A DNA stretch of 42,397 nt from an uncultured Saprospiraceae bacterium (GTDB taxonomy: Bacteria > Bacteroidota > Bacteroidia > Chitinophagales > Saprospiraceae): assembly GCA_937995755.1 (NCBI GenBank), contig CALKJD010000104.1, forward strand, positions 1 through 42,397. The letters run 5' to 3'. A program made the translations under genes and the position numbers. The notes beneath the pieces are model-generated. The model was not told the DNA's origin. It saw nothing but the letters and a program-made list of their open reading frames with translations, and searched no databases. This document shows, piece by piece, positions 9,051 through 16,835 of the stretch. Numbering within the stretch: position 1 is the first letter of the stretch; every line of letters starts with the position of its first letter.

Positions 9051-11246
9051 CTATTTAAAAACTATCACCTTCTCTGATTTGATAGTTCTAGATTCTTCAT
9101 CTTGTATCGTTACTAAATATAATCCTCCATTCAAATCTTTTAGATCTAATCGGATTGAAGGAGTAGACATTAATCTAGAAGATAAAGTCTGTCCGATACC
9201 ATTAGTAATAATTACTGTCACACCTGTTTTTGGCAATTTTTCCAATTCTATATTTAAATAATCCGCGGTAGGATTAGGATATATTTTCACGGCACCGACG
9301 TACGCTTCTATTACTGCTACTTCTGACTCATTATTAAATCCAAACGTAGGTTCTTTGATGACATATACACCAGTACCATTAGGGATTCTTGAGTATGTTA
9401 AGTTATTTTCTTGATAACCGAATGTGAGCGAATCGATTACTTCTGAACCATCAGAAAGCATTATAAAATCACCATCTCTCGACAGCTTAAAATCTGCGTG
9501 CAATCCTTCTTGTTCTTCGTCTTTATCCGCCCAAATGATTAGGTAGTCATTAGCAAGTATACTTGTACCTGATGGGAATTGCCATTTTTCTGGAGATTCT
9601 GGGTTGTCTGTAAGGAAGGCATTAGACAGATCAATATCTGCATCCGTATTATTATACAGCTCAATCCAATCATCTGTCTCTCCATCCTGATCTTTAATCG
9701 TAGATAGCGAATCATTAACCGCCATAAATTCATTAATAGAAACATCCAAAGGAGATAATGTAGAGGTCACTAGACTATTACAATCATACAATTGACTCAA
9801 CTGCGATGTCAAACTTTCAACTTGATCTTCGAATGCTTTTTTGAGTCCAATAAGTCCACTTCCTTGATCAAGATCTGCTTCAAACTGATCATCTGTCCAT
9901 TCATAATTAGGATCAGCCAATACGTCTTCACGGATTAGATCTCCGTACTGTTCTATCAATGGAAAAATGCGCTCTGTTGTAAAATTATCATCCAACAAAC
10001 GGCAGAAACTTTGGTAATATCTCTCTTTAAAAATAGGAACTTCTAGGAGCCTATTAATTAACACTTTACTAGAACCGCTCATGTCTACAGGAAACTCTGA
10101 CAGCGTATTAACCTGACCGCCAGGACCGCCTGGGCCACCGCCACCTACTTCCCCATTCAAAATATCATCGTATAAATCTTGGCAGACGTTGTCCCATGAA
10201 TTGTTACAGCAGAATGAATCTTCTGCAATTACTTGTTGAAAAATAGTATCCGTCGATGGATAGGGACAAGTACCCTCAATTATAGTTTTACAGTTTTCTG
10301 GATCTTCGATTACGATTCCACCGCCACCTCCTGGACCAACAGAACCACCAAATGTACCACCCAAAGCAAAGTTGTAATCCCAAGGAATCCAATTAAATTT
10401 TCTAGAGTCTACATCTTGATACATATAGAAATTACGGCCATGCTCAATGTAAGAATCCCAATTACCAGTAGCTACATCTACAGCTAAAACTTTGAGATAT
10501 AGATCTACATCAAAAACCTTTTTTATTTCTTCTTCAAAAATTATGTCATCCGTATTGTTAATTACATCCATAAGATTAACTAAATCATTCCACGCTTCAG
10601 GACTAGGGTCTGTCTTCAGTTCAAAAATTTGTTGATAAGTACTTGTATCTGAACCCAACCAATCTAACTCACTATTACTCATGTTTTTAAATAAATTTCC
10701 ATCGGAGTCACTAAAGTTAGCTTTAAGAAACGTGCGATCGACTTGCTCCACTAGCAAATACAATCCCCAATATTCATCATTGAGATAAACCTTTGCATAT
10801 GAAGTACGAGGTACATCTACACCTGACTTGTCTAAAATATTATAACACAACTTATCTCTCTGAATAGCAGGATCACCAAATCCATTATTCATATTTATTT
10901 TCTTTAATCCATCGTATTTCGTACCACTGACAAAGTGATTAAAATCAATCTTTAACGACTTTTTATTCCCCTGAGATCCAAAGTGAGATGCAAATCCTTT
11001 TTGTCGTATTCCTACTGAATCGACAATCTCTCCATCTATAGTTGCTCGTGCTATTCGATATGGCACATCTGGATAATTGGACTGATAATCATCTGATAAC
11101 TGTGCCCAAAAATCTTGACTATCCATGGTGATTCTCACTTCATGAACATAGCTATCATCAAAAATCAATTCTCCCTGCCCCATCAATGAAAGTGACACTA
11201 GAGTAGCAAGCATCATTGAGAATATTCGAAAAGTGTATTTCATCAT
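9051..11246 (-). CDS. CotH kinase family protein with lamin-tail domain and T9SS sorting tail
   Basis: This 731-residue exported protein has a signal peptide (residues 1-24). A CotH-type atypical protein kinase domain spans about 30-300 and 380-490, with RQKGFASHF, WGLYLLVEQVD, ATGNWD and the metal-binding-like WDYNFALGG (289-297). A lamin-tail domain follows at about 498-625, and then a type A T9SS sorting domain from 654 (KIYPNPTADYLNIEL). Immediately after the DYNF motif there is an inserted module flanked by glycine-rich linkers (297-310 and 367-377) with five cysteines at 319, 327, 346, 347 and 355. CotH homologues in bacilli phosphorylate coat proteins; in Bacteroidota the substrate is unknown. 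Expected location: cell surface or secreted via T9SS. Confidence 0.88.
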   Translation of the reverse strand: MMKYTFRIFSMMLATLVSLSLMGQGELIFDDSYVHEVRITMDSQDFWAQLSDDYQSNYPDVPYRIARATIDGEIVDSVGIRQKGFASHFGSQGNKKSLKIDFNHFVSGTKYDGLKKINMNNGFGDPAIQRDKLCYNILDKSGVDVPRTSYAKVYLNDEYWGLYLLVEQVDRTFLKANFSDSDGNLFKNMSNSELDWLGSDTSTYQQIFELKTDPSPEAWNDLVNLMDVINNTDDIIFEEEIKKVFDVDLYLKVLAVDVATGNWDSYIEHGRNFYMYQDVDSRKFNWIPWDYNFALGGTFGGSVGPGGGGGIVIEDPENCKTIIEGTCPYPSTDTIFQQVIAEDSFCCNNSWDNVCQDLYDDILNGEVGGGGPGGPGGQVNTLSEFPVDMSGSSKVLINRLLEVPIFKERYYQSFCRLLDDNFTTERIFPLIEQYGDLIREDVLADPNYEWTDDQFEADLDQGSGLIGLKKAFEDQVESLTSQLSQLYDCNSLVTSTLSPLDVSINEFMAVNDSLSTIKDQDGETDDWIELYNNTDADIDLSNAFLTDNPESPEKWQFPSGTSILANDYLIIWADKDEEQEGLHADFKLSRDGDFIMLSDGSEVIDSLTFGYQENNLTYSRIPNGTGVYVIKEPTFGFNNESEVAVIEAYVGAVKIYPNPTADYLNIELEKLPKTGVTVIITNGIGQTLSSRLMSTPSIRLDLKDLNGGLYLVTIQDEESRTIKSEKVIVFK

Positions 11247-11634
11247 TTTGTATTTATACGATCATAAAACTAACTATCAAACTAGAACAGTTGAAGTTCT
11301 AATATCGATCTAAAGTATGAAATTACTTGATCATGGCTAGTCTTATCGCTCAATATGTCATGCTACCACACAAGATGGAAATAATCTACCAGGCGATGCA
11401 ACGGTTTTACGATTTGTCAGATCTTAACATTATCAGACAAGACGATTAAGTGCTATCGAGATCTTTAGACCTCACTAATCTATACGTAATGAGCATAATA
11501 TCGAGAGACTTAATAAATGCACTGATTTAAAATAAATATAGGAATCTATCTATTTACAAAATATACGAACCGTACAATAAAAACGTTTTCAAGTAGATGA
11601 TTCGACTTTAAAGTCCACTAAAAACAAATTAGTT
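11247..11634. other. Intergenic region without a visible gene
   Basis: This 388-base stretch separates the divergent CotH gene and the outer-membrane protein gene, and must contain both promoters. I found no coding frame, RNA gene or good TAnnTTTG promoter. The only structure is a perfect 12-bp palindrome GACTTTAAAGTC at 11604-11615, 19 bases upstream of the rightward gene. Confidence 0.5.
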
Positions 11635-12417
11635 ATGCGTAATATCTTCTTCATTATTTTTTTCGGCGCTTCCCAATTATGCATCGGACAGACATTTAAG
11701 TTAGGGGCTTTTGGTAGCTTCCATCGTGATATCATAGGCTATGCCCATCTTTCAGATCCAATGGCCAATACTGGCGAAAATATAGTGTATCGACAAAAGG
11801 CAGGTATAAGAGCTTCATATTCGCCATGGCATAAAATCAGTCTCGAAGCGGGTGTATTTATTTCATCATCTACATTTGATGACGATGTGAGAGTCTATGA
11901 AAAATTTGTGGTCGCCCAATACAAATACTTTCCATTCAACAATGATAATCTGGCATTAGATTCTCATAAATTGACATCTGTAGGTCCATCTATAGGTATC
12001 CTATTCAAAACCAATAAACATAAAGGCTGCGTAACGTTTGTAACGCTTAATTACAGTCGCAGTTATACTATCCAAGAGGTTGAAAAATTCGTACAATATA
12101 CACAAGGAGAAACTATCAATACCAATCCATCAGAAACTTACTCTAACTCTCAGAGCAAGTTTGAGTTTAATGGTTCAGAAATAGATTTTTCCTTTGGCGC
12201 GTATTGGTTTATCGAAAATTTTGATGGAGAAATAAGACTAGAGCCGAAATTCAACATATATCGCACTTATGCAAGTAATTCGATTAACACTGCACCTGAT
12301 ATCACACTCATACATGAAGACGACCGAATCTATGGAAGTATGGGTTTTGAGATCTCCGTAAATAAGAACATCAGGAAGCGGAAAGACATCGGAAGAAATA
12401 AAAGCAGTATTTGGTAA
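11635..12417 (+). CDS. Putative outer-membrane beta-barrel protein, uncharacterised
   Basis: The product is 260 residues long, with a signal peptide (MRNIFFIIFFGASQLCIGQ). It is followed by alternating hydrophobic strands with aromatic girdle residues, such as QKAGIRASYSPWHKISLEAGV, IDFSFGAYWFIE and IYGSMGFEISV. This is the pattern of a small outer-membrane barrel of the Bacteroidota porin-like type. I do not recognise a specific family. It stands alone: the next gene starts 133 bases later and the preceding gene is divergent. The basic tail (RKRKDIGRNKSS) after the last strand is unusual because most barrels end in an aromatic residue on a strand; here W is still the last residue. Confidence 0.65.
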   Translation: MRNIFFIIFFGASQLCIGQTFKLGAFGSFHRDIIGYAHLSDPMANTGENIVYRQKAGIRASYSPWHKISLEAGVFISSSTFDDDVRVYEKFVVAQYKYFPFNNDNLALDSHKLTSVGPSIGILFKTNKHKGCVTFVTLNYSRSYTIQEVEKFVQYTQGETINTNPSETYSNSQSKFEFNGSEIDFSFGAYWFIENFDGEIRLEPKFNIYRTYASNSINTAPDITLIHEDDRIYGSMGFEISVNKNIRKRKDIGRNKSSIW

Positions 12418-12550
12418 TATTGCAACGTATTAAGTATTTCCAACTACCGCTCCTACTAGATACCTAGACACTTGTCGCAATCAGAAATGGTTTAACTATG
12501 CGAATTGGCGATATAATCCTACATTTATATCCTTACTACAATTCCATCTT

Positions 12551-13000
12551 ATGAATATTTTCGATCGTGCATACACACAAGGCTTGATTCAACGAATCGA
12601 TGCGCTAACTCCTAACACAACGCCTAACTGGGGTAAAATGACCGTAGATCAGATGCTAGCCCATCTCAATGTAGCCTATGATATGTCATTTACAGAGAAA
12701 TACTCGAGACCTAATGCCGTAAGCAAATTTTTTCTCAAACTGATGGTCAAAAATGCGGTAGTAGGACCTAAGCCTTATCCGAAAAACGGTAGGACAGCAC
12801 CACAATTTATCATTTCTGAGGCAAGGAATTTCGATGAAGAGAAAAAGAAGCTTATTGGTTATATTGACAAAGTAAGGGACTTTGGAAAGTCACATTTCGA
12901 AGGTTTAGAATCGCACTCTTTTGGTCCACTTACTGCTGACGAATGGAATATCATGTTTGCCAAGCATATCGAGCATCATCTTACTCAATTTGGCGTATAA
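12551..13000 (+). CDS. DUF1569 (DinB-like) protein
   Basis: This 149-residue soluble protein is of the DUF1569 family, related to DinB/YfiT-type four-helix proteins. Family marks are WGKMTVDQMLAHLNVAYDM near residues 27-45 and the closing histidine motif AKHIEHHLTQFGV at 137-149. The histidines in these two motifs would form the metal site of the DinB-like fold. Its function is unknown; relatives include thiol transferases. The membrane protein gene begins 23 bases after the stop, suggesting one operon. Confidence 0.82.
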   Translation: MNIFDRAYTQGLIQRIDALTPNTTPNWGKMTVDQMLAHLNVAYDMSFTEKYSRPNAVSKFFLKLMVKNAVVGPKPYPKNGRTAPQFIISEARNFDEEKKKLIGYIDKVRDFGKSHFEGLESHSFGPLTADEWNIMFAKHIEHHLTQFGV

Positions 13001-13023
13001 ATCACAACATCATAACTCATATA

Positions 13024-13650
13024 ATGAATTCGTCATTTCTGAATAGATTTCAATATTTACCTATTATAGGTTGTTGTTTATTTCTATTTCTCATATCTAT
13101 GGCATCATATCACTTTCCTGGTGGTTCGCAAGCAGAAAATTGTGCTTTGGGCTATAGTTGGGTCAATAATTACCTATGCGATGTCATAGCGATAGAAGCA
13201 TACAATGGTGATGCACATCCCTATTCCAAAATTGGTTTGGCGGCTATGATGTGCCTTTGTGGCGCTATATCTATGTTCTTTTTCTTTTTTACCGATTGGA
13301 TGGAAGTCAAAGGCAGATGGAGATTCATCATCAAATGGATGGGTCTAGTCTCCATGATATGTGCGATGCTTATATTTACAGAGCTACATAATATTATGAT
13401 CGCAATATCCAGTATATTGGCTTTGCCTGCTTTATTGGGTGTATTCATCATACTTTATCGTAAAAAACTATTCCCCTTCTTTTACGCGGGTATCTTGATA
13501 CTACTACTATTATTACTTAATAATGTGATTTACTATACCCAATATATGGAAGAGTGCTTACCACAAATTCAGAAGATCTCGGTGTTATGTGTTGTCTTTT
13601 GGATAGTTGTGATGAATTGGAAAATGGTGAAAGTCTCAAAACTGATATAA
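13024..13650 (+). CDS. DUF998-type multi-pass membrane protein
   Basis: This integral membrane protein of 208 residues has about six hydrophobic segments (roughly residues 11-28, 72-90, 104-122, 127-145, 150-167, 180-198). The first periplasmic loop carries FPGGSQAE and YSWVNNYLCD, seen in DUF998-related proteins of Bacteroidota. No function is known. I start it at the ATG at 13024. A frame-open extension back to 12943 would overlap the DUF1569 gene by 58 bases and add a segment unlike a membrane protein start. The next small gene follows 3 bases after the stop. Confidence 0.75.
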   Translation: MNSSFLNRFQYLPIIGCCLFLFLISMASYHFPGGSQAENCALGYSWVNNYLCDVIAIEAYNGDAHPYSKIGLAAMMCLCGAISMFFFFFTDWMEVKGRWRFIIKWMGLVSMICAMLIFTELHNIMIAISSILALPALLGVFIILYRKKLFPFFYAGILILLLLLLNNVIYYTQYMEECLPQIQKISVLCVVFWIVVMNWKMVKVSKLI

Positions 13651-13653
13651 CTC

Positions 13654-13845
13654 ATGAAAATAATTAAGATCATAGCATGTATAGTTATTATCGCTAGAGG
13701 GCTGTTGGGTATATATGATTACTTCATTAATCCATCCGCATTCTTACCTAATGGTCAGGGGCGCATTTGGGGATTTGCAGGAATGATAATTGCTGGTATA
13801 TGGATTCTATATACCAGCTTAAAGAAATCAAAAATTAAAGACTAG
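13654..13845 (+). CDS. Small membrane protein (63 aa)
   Basis: The product has 63 residues with two predicted membrane helices (about 4-22 and 40-55) separated by a short loop (NPSAFLPNGQGRIWG) and a basic tail. It starts three bases after the DUF998 gene stop and so is probably translated from the same mRNA. Its last 11 bases overlap the end of the convergent lacI gene. The family is not recognised. Confidence 0.6.
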   Translation: MKIIKIIACIVIIARGLLGIYDYFINPSAFLPNGQGRIWGFAGMIIAGIWILYTSLKKSKIKD

Positions 13846-14854
13846 ACGATTTTCTAACGATAAGTGCCGTATCGAGCATCATCACATCATTAGCATTTTC
13901 TTCATCCTCGGTAATCATGCGTAGGAGACGCTTCATGGCTTGCCTTCCCATCTCGGTACCAGGTTGATTTACAGACGATAGCGGTGGATCTACCATATCA
14001 CAAAAATTCCAATTACTAAATCCTACAACCGCTACATCTTGAGGAATAGAGAGGCCAAATTGCTTCAATGCCTTGATGGCTCCTATCGCCAGTAAATCAT
14101 TACTTGCAAACAAGCCATCAAACTTAGCACCACCCTCTAGTAGCGATAAGACCTTGGCATAGCTATCATTTTGTATACTCGTAGGACAGTCAACGATCAT
14201 ATCCTCGTCCAACTGCATACCAGAATCCAATAAAGCTTGTCGATATCCATCTACCCTTGCTTTACTTATAGGCATTTCTAGGTTGTTGCCTAGATGCATA
14301 ATAGATTGACAACCTCTATCTATAAGGTGCTGAGTGGCCTCTTTAGCTGCTGAGGCATCATCTATAATTATACTAGGCGCTTTGACCCCAGATGGCATCC
14401 TATCAAAAAACACTAATGGAACTCCTCTTCGCTGTATTTCATCATAATGCTCATTATTGAGTATCTCTTTAGCTTGAGAGATGAGTAAACCATCTACACG
14501 ATGGGCCAAAAGAGCCATTACGTCTTTGACCTCTTTATCGTAAGACTCCTTAGATTGACAGATCATTACGGTATATCCATTGTCGTAGGCGACTTCTTCA
14601 ATCCCTGATATCACCGATGAAAAAAAGAAGTGTATTAGCTCCGGCACTACGACTCCGATTGTCTTCGTACTTCTATTTTTAAGGCTTAGCGCTACTATAT
14701 TAGGCTCATACTTGAGTTCTTTGGCTTTAGCTTTGATTCTCACCTTAGTAGCCGAATTAATGGCAGGATGATCATTGAGTGCTCTAGAGACAGTCGAAGG
14801 CGATACTCCTATTTCTCTTGCTATATCTTTTATAGTAGTCTGCTTGCTTTTCAT
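13835..14854 (-). CDS. LacI-family transcriptional regulator
   Basis: This 339-residue repressor has an N-terminal helix-turn-helix (residues 7-27, TIKDIAREIGVSPSTVSRAL), a hinge helix at about 51-60 (PNIVALSLKN), and a periplasmic-binding-protein-like sugar sensor (KTIGVVVPEL to the end). Sensor landmarks are DGLFASNDLLAIGAIKAL and PQDVAVVGFSNW. It is divergent from the SusE-SusC-SusD locus and most likely controls it in response to a sugar. The palindromic operator at 14929-14946 lies 75 bases upstream of its start and on the side of the susE promoter, so it could control both directions. Confidence 0.92.
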   Translation of the reverse strand: MKSKQTTIKDIAREIGVSPSTVSRALNDHPAINSATKVRIKAKAKELKYEPNIVALSLKNRSTKTIGVVVPELIHFFFSSVISGIEEVAYDNGYTVMICQSKESYDKEVKDVMALLAHRVDGLLISQAKEILNNEHYDEIQRRGVPLVFFDRMPSGVKAPSIIIDDASAAKEATQHLIDRGCQSIMHLGNNLEMPISKARVDGYRQALLDSGMQLDEDMIVDCPTSIQNDSYAKVLSLLEGGAKFDGLFASNDLLAIGAIKALKQFGLSIPQDVAVVGFSNWNFCDMVDPPLSSVNQPGTEMGRQAMKRLLRMITEDEENANDVMMLDTALIVRKSSSL

Positions 14855-14928
14855 TTGTTCATGGGAAATTATCGGACCATAAAGCTAATCTTTCTCACTC
14901 ATTCTCAATCTAATACAAAAAAAATAAA

Positions 14929-14946
14929 GTTGCAAACGATTGCAAC
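14929..14946. promoter_or_regulatory. LacI-family operator
   Basis: GTTGCAAACGATTGCAAC is a nearly perfect palindrome with 7-bp arms (GTTGCAA / TTGCAAC) around a central CG, the hallmark of LacI-family operators. On the minus strand its TTTG lies about 20 bases upstream of TAGATTGA, a partial -7 box for lacI, so the site could overlap the lacI -33 element and give autorepression. It is 194 bases upstream of the susE start. Confidence 0.75.
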
Positions 14947-15139
14947 ACAATAAATGGAATTCAAGCCCTTTTGTTTGATTTATTTTTACTTATTTCACAA
15001 GAGACAATTAAGCTAAATTGATTTTAACCTAATTGAGCACTGAGTATTACAAATGGTTGATATTGCATTTATGCCATTTAAATCGTTTAATATTCAATCA
15101 CTTACAAATTCACTTAATTAACTAAATATTTAAAAGCGT

Positions 15140-16588
15140 ATGAAAAATTTTCTAAATCCCCTTATTCTAATGTTTGGGATATTTGCTTTAGTAACATTCT
15201 CTTCATGTGGAGACGATGAACCAATCATCGATACTGGAGTAGACGGTATTAATGTTAGTAATGGACTATATCTAGCTCTGGACGGAGAAGATCCATCATC
15301 AACAGCTGCTCTAGTAGCAGAAAATGTAGGAGCTCCTGATTTTGGTGATGCACCAAGAGATGGATTTACTGCAGGTTACATGTGGTTAGAAGCAGGCAAC
15401 TATAACGTAGTAGAAATAATTGAAAAAGAAGTGACAGCAACAATTGGTGGTGCTTTAACTGTAGAAGACGATGAGGCTTCTGATTGTGGAAATACTTCTT
15501 ATATGAGAGTTGAAACAGCTACAGGAGGACCTGCATTTAATATTGCAACAAGCGGTCTTTACAAAGTATCACATGATGCGATGAGAGCTGAATTAATCGT
15601 TCACCAAATCACAAGTGCTGGACTTATCGGTGCTGCTACACCTAACGGATGGGCTGCAGATACTCCAATGACAGGTGCTATTGCTTCTGATGGCGCGTCA
15701 TTCTCTATATCTGATGTAGTTTTAAGAGCTGGACAGATGAAACTAAGATTCAATTGTAGATGGGATATCAAAAGATTGATCGATCCAAATGGTGGATTAG
15801 ATGCATCTAACGGATATGAGTCATTTACTAACTTCGGTGGTGCTATCAGTGATCTTAAGCCAGGAGGTGCTAACATAGACGTAACTGAAGATGGTCTTTA
15901 CACTGTGACTTTAGACTGGGATCCAAGAGATGGATGGTCAGCGACACAAACAAGAACAGGAGATGCTCCAGACCTTACTTTCGATCCTAATGATTTTGCT
16001 TGGGGAATCATCGGTGATGCTACAGCTAACAGTTGGGATGCACACAGAGATATGCTTTACAAAAGCGGTGGAGACGGAATACACAACTGGTACGGAGTAG
16101 TAACTTTAGTCGAAACTGGTGCTTTCAAACTTAGAGTAGGAGAATGGGTGACTGACCTTGGTGGAGCACTTATGCCAGATGGCATGCCTACTACACTTGA
16201 CGTTGGTGGAGCTAACATCGCTAGCCCTGGAGCTGGAGATTACTACATTACTTTGAACACCTCAGATGATGGAGCTACTTGGACTGCTACAATGACAGAA
16301 TTTGGTTGGTCAATCATAGGTATGGGAGGACCAGCAGCAAGTTGGGAAATAGACACTGATATGGTAGCAGAAGGATTTGTAGATGGTGTATCTACTTATA
16401 CTTATACAGGTGCATTTACTACAGATGAATGGAAATTCAGAGCTGGACACAACTGGGATCTAAATCTTGGGGGATCTGCATCTGCACTTATACTTGATGG
16501 AGGTAATATCTCATTAGGAATGGCAGGTACTTATACTGTGACTATGACTTTTGATGGTTCTAACTATGCAGCAACTATCACTCAATAA
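15140..16588 (+). CDS. SusE/SusF-like outer-membrane starch-binding lipoprotein
   Basis: This 482-residue lipoprotein has a lipobox at FSSC (Cys23), followed by GDDE, which resembles the acidic surface-export signal of Bacteroidota lipoproteins. It should therefore face outward. Behind an N-terminal beta domain come three similar carbohydrate-binding modules. They begin near residues 155 (LIGAATPNGW), 289 (WGIIGDATANSW) and 393 (WSIIGMGGPAASW), each with a MKLRFN/FKLRVG/WKFRAG strand and a closing VT-type strand. SusE/SusF modules of this form bind alpha-glucans. The gene precedes susC, the reverse of the canonical order, and has its own terminator at 16607-16639, so it can be expressed separately and at high level. 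Confidence 0.85.
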   Translation: MKNFLNPLILMFGIFALVTFSSCGDDEPIIDTGVDGINVSNGLYLALDGEDPSSTAALVAENVGAPDFGDAPRDGFTAGYMWLEAGNYNVVEIIEKEVTATIGGALTVEDDEASDCGNTSYMRVETATGGPAFNIATSGLYKVSHDAMRAELIVHQITSAGLIGAATPNGWAADTPMTGAIASDGASFSISDVVLRAGQMKLRFNCRWDIKRLIDPNGGLDASNGYESFTNFGGAISDLKPGGANIDVTEDGLYTVTLDWDPRDGWSATQTRTGDAPDLTFDPNDFAWGIIGDATANSWDAHRDMLYKSGGDGIHNWYGVVTLVETGAFKLRVGEWVTDLGGALMPDGMPTTLDVGGANIASPGAGDYYITLNTSDDGATWTATMTEFGWSIIGMGGPAASWEIDTDMVAEGFVDGVSTYTYTGAFTTDEWKFRAGHNWDLNLGGSASALILDGGNISLGMAGTYTVTMTFDGSNYAATITQ

Positions 16589-16606
16589 TATACAATTATG
16601 ATTACC

Positions 16607-16639
16607 GAGGGCAAGCCACATAGGCTTGCCCTCTTTTTT
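16607..16639 (+). terminator. Strong intrinsic terminator after susE-like gene
   Basis: A perfect 11-bp GC-rich stem (GAGGGCAAGCC, 16607-16617; GGCTTGCCCTC, 16623-16633) with a 5-base loop is followed by six T. It separates the SusE-like gene from the SusC gene. Confidence 0.93.
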
Positions 16640-16835
16640 ATCAGTCCATCATCGACAACTGATTCTAACTAATGACCTTATTTGATAGATCGTAAATTTA
16701 CTACAACTATCTTGTTAGATAAACCAAAAAAACAGCTGGTCATTAGTTCTCATAAACTACTTTTTCAATTTTTAGCCTAATAACCTCTATCAGACGATAG
16801 TATGCCGTTATAGGCCGTAACTCAATTACGATATC

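Noticed and set aside
11604..11615. GACTTTAAAGTC palindrome upstream of the outer-membrane protein gene
   Set aside because: It is a single, short AT-rich palindrome with no neighbouring regulator, so chance is a sufficient explanation.
12943..13023. Upstream extension of the DUF998 gene
   Set aside because: It would overlap the DUF1569 gene in another frame and adds a polar stretch before a clear membrane-protein start at 13024.
16791..16805. CTATC-AGAC-GATAG inverted repeat upstream of susC
   Set aside because: The arms are only 5 bp, there is no T run, and it does not resemble the LacI operator at 14929.
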